Shown here piece by piece: positions 34,786-44,846 of a stretch of DNA of 64,000 nucleotides; position 1 is the first letter of the stretch; every line of letters begins with the position of its first letter. The notes under the pieces were generated by a model, which did not search any database, was not told where the DNA came from, and worked only from the letters and a program-made list of their open reading frames with translations. Both the position numbers and the translations under genes were made by a program. The DNA comes from Podaxis mareebaensis (lineage: Eukaryota; Basidiomycota; Agaricomycetes; Agaricales; Agaricaceae): positions 1 to 64,000 of the forward strand of contig JAEUWP010000139.1 of assembly GCA_018524725.1 (NCBI GenBank), given 5' to 3'.

Positions 34786-36775
34786 ATGTCCTCGACCACT
34801 GTGATGGACTATGAACTTCCTCAATATTCACCGTCTGTTCCAGCACCGGACTACACTTTTGAGCCTGCCTGTGGGGAGTGGGTACTTGAATATACCCCGC
34901 GTTCCACACAGCCCGCGCCAGAATCGACGTTCATCAAGCAGGCCGGCAAAATCACTGTAGTTCTCCATAACCAGGAGGAGAACGCAACTACCCCTTCTTA
35001 CGGACGAGGGGCCACCGTTGCAGGTTCCGTTCTCCTCGATTCCAGTGACAACATCTGCGAGGTTGTTCTCAAAGTACATCTCCCAACCACATTTTCTGTG
35101 TTCAAGCAAGACCCTGATGCTTCGGTTGTTTCAGGTCCATGGCAAACTAGAGACTACATCATCGGAGGGTGCTAGAACTACGACACTCGTTGACAAGAGG
35201 CAAGTACTCTGGTCGGGCAATCAAGCGAACGGTGAATGCCCCAGTCAGGTATCCTTTTCTGTCCGGTTACCATTCACATTTCGAGATAATGGCGAGGAAC
35301 GAGCGCTCCCTCCGTCGTATAATGCTGATTTTCACGGTGTGCCTTGGATGTTCGTGCGGTCCAGCTACTCGTTGCAATTCCTGATCAGGAGGATGCGCTC
35401 ACGGAAGGTTGGTTTCTTTACCAAGACCAAAAGGTGAGCTCTTATCTCTGCCCAAGAGTGCCCAGAATGCGCTCGCAGGCAATAGTGCGCTGACACTTGG
35501 CCTTGTGACTAACAGGATATTCATACCATTTGAGTATGCCCCTCGTACAAGACCCCACCGTCCCATCGTCGCTTCACCCTGCTTCTTCTCTGCCGTCAAA
35601 ACCACACCAGAGGAATGGCACCAGGCAATCGCCCCCATAAACACCCCGTCGGGCGAAAAATTAGGACAGATCTTCAGTCATGTAAGCGCACACCTCGCTC
35701 GCACTGACGGTAGAGCTAACGGTTGACTTTCAAAATATTCAGCTCTTTATCCCTTCCTCGCGCGTATATGGCATTCGTGATGTTATCCCTTTCCACGTTC
35801 AGCTCAACGGACCTCAACAATCTCTCCTTGCATTCCTCCAACCGCAAACAAAAGAGCCTGTAAAGTCCAGGCATTTAAAATCTATAGACGGCAAGACATT
35901 TTCCAACGGCTCCCCGTCGTCGCAAAAAGCACGGTCCCTCCAGCCCACAAATTCAATCTCGGATACACTTAGGTCGTTTACATCGACCACAACGGCCCCT
36001 ATTCCCCCGACATCAGAATCCCTATCAACACTTGCACCACCTTCTCCAACATCACCCCACCAACCGACGCTAACACCATTTTCATTTTCGTTTTCGTCGT
36101 CGCCGTCTTCACTGTCACAGGCGCCTTCAGGAGCAGATGACGCAAACCGTCCAACACTTCGTGTCTTCCTCCTCCGCCAAATCACCATCGAATCGCGTCC
36201 CAAGGGAAAGTCGTGGCGGAACCAGATCCTAGGCGAGGCGAAACTGATACCTGTTCCGCCCCTGCTCTCCATGAGTTGTTACTCACCTTATGGCATTGCC
36301 GAGCCCGAGGAAGAGGATCATTTGGATTGGGAGGGCGAATTGAAGCTCAATGAAAACGTTACCGTTGGTGGATGGCAGGCGGGTAATGTCCATGTTAAGG
36401 TGAATATTATGACTATGGCGTTCCTGGGATTTGAGAGCTCCAGGCCTTCCGCATCCCTTCTCTCCCTTCTTGGTTGCATTTACGTTGTCCAACGATATTC
36501 GGATTTCATCCGATCTCCGTTGGATGCTACATGGAGCTACAACCCTTGGACATTCCAGGTTCCCGGCTCTTCTTTGACCACAAGACTTAATACTGACATT
36601 TATGGTCTGCCACGTTCTCCTTATACAGGATTTCATCGCCCTATCAGTGGCACCACAAAATGAACGGACGTCACCATTACACGGTATCCAATTGACGGTG
36701 CCTGTCAGGTTGGTCACAGATCAGTGGGTGGAAGACGGGCTTGGGCCTGGGCAGTTGCCGGTTGAGGCGCATTGA
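34786..36775 (+). CDS. Arrestin-like protein
   Basis: The N-terminal arrestin fold begins YTFEPACGEWVLEYTPRS, then VAGSVLLDSSDNICEVVLK and, after an intron, VHGKLETTSSEG. QVSFSVRLPFTFRDNGEERA is followed by LPPSYNADFHGVPW. The C-terminal lobe has VYGIRDVIPFHVQLNG, a Ser/Thr/Pro-rich insert (about 35900-36130), then PTLRVFLLRQITIESRPKGK. It ends DFIALSVAPQNERTSPLHGI and RLVTDQW. Fungal arrestin-related adaptors recruit Rsp5-type ubiquitin ligases to plasma-membrane transporters through PPxY motifs; PPSY (35309-35320) could serve, though it lies inside the fold. Introns occur at about 35073-35133, 35434-35515, 35680-35742 and the long 36400-36628. ATG 34786 begins MSSTTVMDYELPQYSPS, itself PxY-rich. 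Confidence 0.78.
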
Positions 36776-37456
36776 TTACCTATCTGACGAAATGCCGAGC
36801 TGCGGTTTTGCCCGGTGCCTTCAGAGTCTCAGTATCACCGATCGGACTGTTCGGCTTGTGTTTTAGCCCTTTTTCATCGTGATTTTCTTCGGATATTTTC
36901 ATTCTACACATTTCTCCAATGATATGCCCCTTTTATTCCTACACCTCTCTCACATACAGGACTTGTTGTTTTTCGCATGGTCCATTGTTTTGCTACGTAT
37001 ATCTCGTTCAGTTTGTTACTACATTTCATTGCGGATCCGTCCTGACCCAGCTCTTGGCCCTCTACAATAATCTGTGCATCACAAAATCATTTCTTCTGCA
37101 CCCAGTTTCTATTTCGCCTGTATGCTCATTCTTCGTGTTATTAGACCTCTCTCTGTATTAACAGCAGTCACCATTTAATTCGCGGTTTAGATTGGGAATG
37201 GCCACCAAGCCCCCACACTCGAGATGAACACTTACAATCGGTGCATGTAACGCAAAAACCCTTTCAATGCTAAGTGATGCATGATTGGCATATTACATAT
37301 CGAGGCTGAGAGACCACATCGATATGCTGGACGGGTGGTAAGCCTGGCACAGCAATGACTTCGCTCATAACAGTCTGCGGCTGCCGAAACACGCCAGAGT
37401 GTCCAGCGAGTTCATTCGCCTAATCGGCGGCAGTGTGCATCAATTAGAACCAACGG
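36776..37456. other. Intergenic tail of the F-box array
   Basis: 681 bp between convergent genes. About 37380-37456 is part of the duplicated F-box unit, because it matches 39675-39760 just past the stop of the next copy. The remainder shows nothing recognisable. Confidence 0.45.
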
Positions 37457-39141
37457 TTACAGTGGTACATAATCCCGAACTCGAACATAGCTTAGTTCTG
37501 GGTCGTTGATTGTGAAGTACTGTACAATTCGACCGATATGTGGATCAATGTCGATAACGTCAAACTCGAGTAGGTCATGGCCAGCGCGATCCATAGTGTC
37601 TAGCTCCGTCACCTGGATCATGGATGAGCCATCCTTGATTGTAGCGCGATCTAAAGTGATATGAATGCCCAGTAGGACAAGCTTTGTGCCCCGTCCTGCT
37701 CCCTTTGGTCCTCTCTCGCTCACCGCCGCGGTAAGCATAGACTTGCTTGATGGTGGGGTGTAAGGGAACGGGATGTAACGAACAGCGTCAAGGGGACCTA
37801 GCTGATATGTCGAACGTCTGATATTTGCTGCCGTTAAAGATACGAGGCCCAACTCAAGGAGGTGAAAGCGATTATCTCCTGTAAGACCGTGGTGGAGGAA
37901 TATCACATACGAAGTTGGCGATCGAGGGAATAGAGTTGTCGTCGCAGGAAATTCTGGGAGGGTGATTCTGTGTACTAGATGTGCATGAAGAGACAGGTTA
38001 TCGCTGTCCCTAAGCTCCATCGGCGTTGGCAGACGAAAGAATTCAGTCTCGCCAGAGTCGTGTCTCTTTTGGACGAAATGCCAAGGGGTGATTTCGAAAC
38101 GTAGCTTAGATTGCCAAAAATCCCCGTCACAGACCTATAGTGTTTTATCTTTAAAAGATAACAGGACTCATTATGGATGCGTATACGAACCTTCTCATGC
38201 CAAGGACAGAGCACCAGTTTGCCTGTTTCAATGTTGAAGAGATGGATAGGCTGGTGCGGTGCGACCCAGTGTGAATACACTGCAACGTAACCACATCCGA
38301 CGTCTATCTTCAGTGCCAGTGGGTAGTCCAGTTCTTCCTGCCCTGAAATTGCCCTAAATAGGGTGGGGTTCTCGACGCGGTAACAAATTTCCAGCTTGCT
38401 TTCGAAGCCATTGGATCGTGGGATGCTAACACTAACTATCTTCCTGTTGAGAATTGCGATGAGTTGCTCGACAAGTGGGATGATTGTAAGAGTCCACTTA
38501 CAGATAACGGTAATTCCCCTCAGGCAGCCGATCGGTTTGGGTGTACACAATGTAAAATATGCCGGTATCCCTTGCAATTTCGGCTGACCAAGTATGTATC
38601 TCCTGGAGAGGATCCAGCTCGGGCGTGAATACAAACGTTGGCCTTGATTCCCCTCTCAGCGCGACTCCCTTTTGATCCAGTCTATACCATGACCACCTCG
38701 CTTCGTCATCCCGACCAACAACAATGTACTCCTTCATGGGTCCGATGTACACATCACCAGCCTCATCGTCGAGGGAAGGACTGTAAAACTCCTGCGGTCT
38801 CCGTTCTAGCTTCCGACGTCCAGTCCAGACATCCTTCACTAATTCAGCACGTAGGAGGACTTTTTCGAGTTCATCAACAGACATAGAGGGGTAGTCGAGG
38901 TATGAAAGGGCATAATCACAATGTGCGAGGACTCTCAACCAAGTTTCGCGCTCTTTCGAGACCCGCCAGAATTGCCAGCAAACCTGAGCAAAATATTTTT
39001 AGTATCAGGATCCAACTGCCAGCGGAAAGCTTCAAAAGCTCTTAGGCTTACTTTTCGGCTTGAGCGAATTAGATCGGAGGGCGATAGATAGCTGAAGATT
39101 TCCACAACGAGCTCATCGGCAAGTTGGAGAAGCACTGGCAT
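37457..39141 (-). CDS. F-box protein, tandem array copy 1
   Basis: Exon 1 encodes an F-box (MPVLLQLADELVVEIFSYLS, then SPSDLIRSSRK) continued in exon 2 by VCWQFWRVSKERETWL. F-box proteins recruit substrates to SCF ubiquitin ligases. Exon 2 has LEKVLLRAELVKDVWTGRRK. Later exons carry FVFTPELDPLQEIHTWSAEI, ARDTGIFYIVYTQTDRLPEG, then KPLxLF-like YSHWVAPHQPIHLFNIETGK. The last exon reads RSTYQLGPLDAVRYIPF and ends SYVRVRDYVPL. The C-terminal 400 residues are beta-strand-like and may form a propeller that binds the target; this is inference. Five exons with short introns are shared with copies 2 and 3. An out-of-frame ATG lies just upstream of the start (ATGTCTCCAAAAG), which is in frame in copy 2. 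Confidence 0.8.
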
Positions 39142-39491
39142 CTTTTGGAGACATATACACCAACTGGAGCTTGTAATTTCACAGACCCTGCATGGGCGTT
39201 CGAGCTTTGATCTTGTCCCTGGCTTGATCAGCGTGTCCGGAGCATAGCGTTTCCACCCCGACTAACTGCTACGTTCAACCCTTGCTCATTGTTATTGGAC
39301 TCCTGTAGTAATAGTGAAATTTTATTATTTCACATCCACAGTAGAATACGTTCATTCTCCGGCAGAAGGTAGGCTAAAGGGCTCCAGTAACATGCAATAG
39401 GTCAACAAGCCAAGATTCTCTCTGGCGATCACACTCACGTATACACTAGTTCATCTGATTTCCTACACGCACGTACAACAACCACCGATAA

Positions 39492-39740
39492 TCACAGAGA
39501 TGTATAATCTTGAACTTGGGTGTAGCTCACTTCTGGATTGTTAACAATGAGGAGCCGAACGACTCGACCAGTACAGGGATCGACGTCAACGACGTCAAAA
39601 CCGAATATCTGATGACCATCAGGATCCAGGGTGACAAGCTCTGTCACCATGATCGTAGGTGAGCCCTCCTTAAACAGACTACAGCTGCCGGAACACGCCA
39701 AAATGTCCAGCGAGTTTATTCGTCTAACCGGCGGCAGCAT
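39492..39740 (-). pseudogene. C-terminal remnant of an F-box array gene
   Basis: Only the last exon's end survives: TIMVTELVTLDPDGHQIFGF, then DVVDVDPCTGRVVRLLIVNN and TQVQDYTSL with a stop. It is nearest to array copy 3 (TQVQDYTPL), not to copies 1 and 2 on either side. Upstream of about 39675 the sequence changes abruptly to the downstream flank of copy 2. The remnant therefore ends at a recombination joint and has no promoter, start or F-box. Confidence 0.75.
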
Positions 39741-39760
39741 ACATCAACTAGAACCAATGG

Positions 39761-41429
39761 TTACAGTGGTACATAATCCCGAACCCGGACATAATAGCTT
39801 GGTTCTGTGCTAATCATGAAGCACTGTACAACTCGACCGATACGTGGATCAGTGTCGATAAGCTCGAGCTCGAGGCCAGTGGGATCCATAGTGTCTAGCT
39901 CCGTCACCTTGATCATGGATGAGCCATCCTTGATTGTAGCGCGATCTAAAGTGATATGAATGCCCAGTAGGACATGCTTTCTGCCCCGTTCTGGTCTCAT
40001 TGATCTTCTCTCGCTCACCGCCGCGGTAGGCATAGACTTGCTTGATGGCGGGGTGTGAGGGAATTGGATGGAATGAACAGTGTCAAGGGAACCTAGTTGA
40101 TAAGTTGAACGTCTGATATTTGCTGTCGTTGGAGATAAGAGGTCCAATTCAAGGAGATGAAAGCGATTATCTCCTGTAAGATCGCGGTGGAGGAATATCA
40201 CATACGAAGTTGGCGATCGAGGGAATAGAGTTGTCGTCGCAGGAAATTCTGGGAGGGTGATTCTGTGTACTAGATGTGCATGAAGAGATAGATTATTGCT
40301 GTCCCTAAGCTCCATCGGCGTTGGCAGACGAAAGAATTCAGTCTCGCCAGAGTCGTGTCTCTTTTGGACGAAATGCCAAGGGGTGATTTCGAAACGTAGC
40401 TTAGATTGCCAAAAATCCCCGTCACAGACCTATAGTGTTTTATCTTTAAAAGATAACAGGACTCATTATGGATGCATATACAAACCTTCTCATGCCAAGG
40501 ACAGAGCACCAGTTTGCCTGTTTCAATGTTGAAGAGATGGATAGGCTGGTGCGGTGCGACCCGACGTGAGTACACTGCAGCATAACCACATCTGACATCT
40601 ATCTGCAGTGCCGGTGGAAACCTCGATCTTTCTGAAATTGCCTTGAATAGAGTGGGTTTTTCGACACGGTAACAAATTTCCGGCTTGTTTTCAAAGCCAC
40701 TGGATGATGGGATGTTGACACTAACTATCTTTCTGTTGAGGATTACAGTAAGTTGCTCGGCAAAGCGGGATGATTACAAGAGAGTCCACTTACAGATAAT
40801 GATAATTCCCCTCAGGCAGCCGATCGGTTTGGGTGTATGCAACGTAAAATATACCGGTATCCCTTGCGATTTGGGCTGACCAGTTATGTATCTCCTGGAA
40901 AGCATCCAACTCGGGCGTGAATACAAACGTTGGCCTTGATGCCTCTCCTGGGACTCCCCCTCGATCCAGTCTATACCATGACCACCTCGCTTCGTCATTC
41001 CGACCAACAACAACGTATTCCTTCATGAGTCCGATGTACACGGTACCAGTCTCATCGCTGAGTAAAGGACTGCAAAATTCCTGCGCCCCCCGTGCTAGCT
41101 TCCGACGTCCGGTCCAAACATCCTTCATTAGTTCAGCGCGCAGAAGGACTTCTTCGAGTTCATCCACAGACATAGAGGGGTAATCGAGGTAGGAAAGGGC
41201 ATAATCACAATGTGCGAGGACCCTCAACCAAGTTTCGCGGTCTCTTGAGACCCGCCAAAATTGCCAGCAGACCTGAGCAAAACATTTTGAGTGCTAGGAT
41301 CCAACTGCCGGTGGAAAGTTTCAAAGCTTTTAGGCTTACTTTTCGGCTTGAGCGGATTAGATCGGAGGGCGACAGGTAGCCGAAGATTTCCATAACGAGC
41401 TCATCGACAAGTTGGAGAGGCACTGGCAT
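39761..41429 (-). CDS. F-box protein, tandem array copy 2
   Basis: The closest paralogue of copy 1, with the same exon plan. The F-box begins MPVPLQLVDELVMEIFGYLS. Exon 2 has ELEEVLLRAELMKDVWTGRR, and the last exon has RSTYQLGSLDTVHSIQF and ends YYVRVRDYVPL. A longer N-terminus (MSQK, ATG at 41441) is possible because a 1-bp difference puts the upstream ATG in frame. I use 41429 to match the other copies. The third exon has lost several residues relative to copy 1. The fourth exon and its intron are almost identical to copy 1 over more than 170 bp, suggesting gene conversion. It appears intact. Confidence 0.78.
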
Positions 41430-41783
41430 CTTTTGGGACATACACCGACTGGAGCTTCAAGTGATTTCACAGACCCTGCACGAGCCTTTGAGCTTTGATC
41501 TTGCCTTAACTGCCGTCCCTGGCTTAATCAGCACGACTTGAGTCTAGCATTTCCACCCTAACTGCTACATTCAACCGTTCATGCTTGTTGCTGTTGGACT
41601 CCCGTAGTAATAGCAAACATTTATTGATTTGTACTCAAACACCGTAAAATACGTGTTCTCAGGGCCGAGGGCTGAAGGTTGGCTAAAAGGGCACCGGTAA
41701 TGCGCAATATGTCAACAAGCCAACATTCTTGTATACACTAGTTCAACTGAAGTCCTACACGCACGTACAACAACCACCGATAA

Positions 41784-43439
41784 TCACAGAGGTGTATAAT
41801 CTTGAACTTGAGTATAGCTCACTTCTGGATTGTTAACAATGAGAAGCTGAACAACTCGACCAATACAGGGATCAACGTCAACAACGTCAAAACCGAATAT
41901 CTCGTGACCGTCAGGATCCAGGGTGTCAAGCTCTGTCACCGTGATCATAGGTGAGCCATTCTTGATCATGGTGGCATCTAAAGTAACCCAAATACCCAAT
42001 AGAACGAAGGTCTCGTGTTGCCTTGGTTCTGTGGGCTGTCTCTCACCCACTGCCGCCGTTAGCATAGACATACTTGATGGCGGTGTGGGAGGAAATTGGA
42101 TACAACGAATAACATCGTTGGATCCTAGCCGATACGTCGAACGTCTGGTAACATGTGTTGCCGAGGATAAGAGGTCGAGTTCAAGGAGATGAAAGCGTTC
42201 ATCTACAACGGAACTACTATGGAGGAATACCATGTATGATGATGGCGACCGAGGGAATAGGGATGGCATGGCAGGAAAATGTGGGAGCGTGACTGTGTTC
42301 ACTCGGTATGTATGGAGAGTTGAGTCTTCGGCATCCCTGAGCTCCGCCGATGTCGGTAGATGAAAGAACTCAAACTCGCCAGAGTCCCTCCTATGCTGGA
42401 CGAAGTGCCAAGGAGTAATGTCGAAGTGTAGCCTGGTAGGCCAGAATTCGCCACCGACCTGTAGTGTATTAAGCATTAGAACGTAATAGAATCCGTGGTG
42501 GATACGTATACAAACCTTCTCGTGCCAAGGACAGAGCACAAGTTTACCTGTTTCGACGTTGAAGAGACGGATGGGCTGGCGCGGTGCGAGCCGGTATGAA
42601 TACACAGCGACGTAACCATAGGCGACCTCTATCTCCAGCGGTGGGTTGTTAAAATCTTCATACGTCGAGATCGCTCTAAACAGCATGGGATCTTCGATGG
42701 GGTAACTGACCTCCAGCTTGGGCTCGAAACTACGGGATGGCGTGGGGATCCTGACACTAGCTATTTTCCTACCGATTCCATCGCGATGAGTCATTGAAAT
42801 AGTAGGTTGGAGCGTGAACTCACTCACAAGTAATGGTAGTTTCCTTCCGGTAGCCGATCTGTCTGAGTATATGCAGCGTAAAATATGCCAGTATCCCTTG
42901 CGATTTCAGCTGACCAGGTGTGAATCTCCTGGAACAAGTCCAACTCGGGCGTAAAAACAAAGGTTGGGTCCCCCGCTCCGCCCAGTGGATACCATGACCA
43001 CTGTGCTTGTTGATCAACCTGGCCAACGACGACGTAGTCCTTCATGAGCCCAATGTATATATCGCCAACTGTATTATCAAGCAAAGGACTACGAAGTTGT
43101 CGCGGTGTCCCCGCCAGTTTCTGACGTCCAGTCCAAACATCCTTCACGAGTTCAGCACGTAGGAGGGTCTTTTCAAGTTCATCCACAGGCGAGGAGGAGT
43201 AGTCGAGGTAGGGAAGAGCATAATCACACCGGGCGAAGACCGCCAACCAAGTGATACGCTCTTTGGAGATTCGCCAGAAATGTCTGCAGACCTAAGTAAA
43301 ATTTTCGTGAGTACCGGAGGCCTGCAGCCGAAAAGCTTCTCAACCTTACTTTTCTGATTGAACGGATGATTTGAGAGGGTGGGAAGTATCCAAGAATCTC
43401 TGTGAGGAGCTCATCTGGAAGTTGGAGAAGCATAGGCAT
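41784..43439 (-). CDS. F-box protein, tandem array copy 3
   Basis: F-box MPMLLQLPDELLTEILGYFP followed by SQIIRSIRKVCRHFWRISKE. Exon 2 has LEKTLLRAELVKDVWTGRQK. The third exon reads KIASVRIPTPSRSFEPKLEV and IRLFNVETGKLVLCPWHEK. The intron after it (about 42460-42513) has no stop and could be retained in frame. The last exon contains FVQHRRDSGEFEFFHLPTSA and RSTYRLGSNDVIRCIQFPP, and ends TQVQDYTPL. More diverged from copies 1 and 2 than they are from each other. It is the likely relative of the 39492-39740 remnant. The start is the only ATG giving an F-box at the N-terminus; the frame upstream begins at TTG. Confidence 0.78.
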
Positions 43440-43635
43440 CGGTGGGAGGCAAGCCGGAAGGTTTGAGTTTGGAATGGAAACCAAAGCAAAAGCAGGCCAC
43501 TTAAGAGGCGGGGACGTGTGGAGTACTCATAAAGAAGTAAGTATATTCGACGGCAGAATCCAATGAGTGAGGTCCTCCGGAACGAATTACATCACGACAC
43601 GGATCCACCCATGGGGCGAGGAATCACTAGTCACT

Positions 43636-44600
43636 TTACGCGGTGGTCCATGAACGGAGAACGGGAACTCCCAAATCTGCTAGGCCAATCGCAGATGAAG
43701 GGCGCTCTTTCATCATTACAATGCGGAATTGTAATATAGTGGTGGTGCCCGGTGTAGTTCGTATGGTCAATGACGTGCCTTTGTGGTAATCATGAGGTTG
43801 CATGAAGCCGTATTCGCCTTGTTGAGTGCGGCTGTCGGAGATAGATTTACCTGGCGGTAGGTAGCGGGATTCCGAAGAAGCTGGACACAATCGTCGAGAG
43901 ACCATATGTGTACTTCTCTGTAGAGTGCCGGGGGGTAAAAGCTCTGGCCCAAGTGCACGAACACCGAGATTTCATAGTAGAAAGGTCTAGATGAGTTACG
44001 CAATCACGCGATATTGCTTTAAGTGTGCGTCTGTGTGAACAGAAGTTTGCGGTTGTTGGTAGGCGGGAGAATCCACTGAGCATCTCTTCATTGAGCGCTC
44101 CGTATGTTGTTAGCCTACGGCGCCTAGAAGGGCTTTTGGAGGTCCTGAATGAGTGTTGCGGCATGAGTTAGAGATATCGGTGGTTAAAGAGAAAATATAA
44201 CTGTTCGTTGTAGACGCTCTTTGAAAATCAGTTCGCGAATCAGACGACCACGAGTGATCCGATCAAATTATGCTTACTTATTTGCGTGGAGCATAATGAC
44301 CTCCATAGCGTCGTACTGGGACCTAGCGCGCTCAGCACATAGAAGGATCCTTTCGAGTTTGTCCGTAGGTATTGCAGAGTCTTGGTATCCGAAGGTACAC
44401 TTGCACAGTGATAGCACAATAGGCCAGCTACTGCATTCCTTGAAAGTTTGATACAGTGCTCGCAAATCCAGGATTTCGGTGGGCAAAGGACTTGAAGATG
44501 CAAGATTTCACCAATGGTGAAAGGTACTTGAGTGTCTCTATGGGGAGATCGTTCGCCTTTGCACGAAGATCGTACGGGCGAAGTTGAGTTCATGAGCCAA
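43636..44600 (-). pseudogene. Degenerate fourth F-box array member
   Basis: Traces of the family appear in order. An F-box-like stretch (NDLPIETLKYLSPLVKSCIF, about 44500-44570) comes first. ALYQTFKECSSWPIVLSLCK and DKLERILLCAERARSQYDAM follow, aligning with the exon 2 signature of copies 1-3. ALYREVHIWSLDDCVQLL corresponds to LDPLQEIHTWSAEI. Frames shift between these blocks, the middle exons are unrecognisable and the C-terminal exon is missing. It could also be a very diverged short gene, but decay is the simpler reading. Exact limits are uncertain. Confidence 0.5.
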
Positions 44601-44846
44601 CAGCCATGTCTGCAGTCATCGGTACCACCCACACCGTTGTCTAAGCCCATTTATGCTAGAGCAGAAAACGAATGCAAAAATATACAAATACACAGTATGA
44701 AACAAGTGTGAGTGCATCAAAGTCCTAAGTTGGCAAGAGGGTGAGTACTAGAAATACAAGAACGAAACGAGGAGCGAGGAATACCCTCGCGCGAATTCAT
44801 TAGGGAAGATATAATGATGCACGGGTTTTTCCCTTTGAAAGATGGA

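Noticed and set aside
36271..36663. Alternative C-terminus of the arrestin-like protein by reading through the intron
   Set aside because: It loses the conserved DFIALSVAP...RLVTDQW end of the arrestin lobe. Kept only as a possible intron-retention form.
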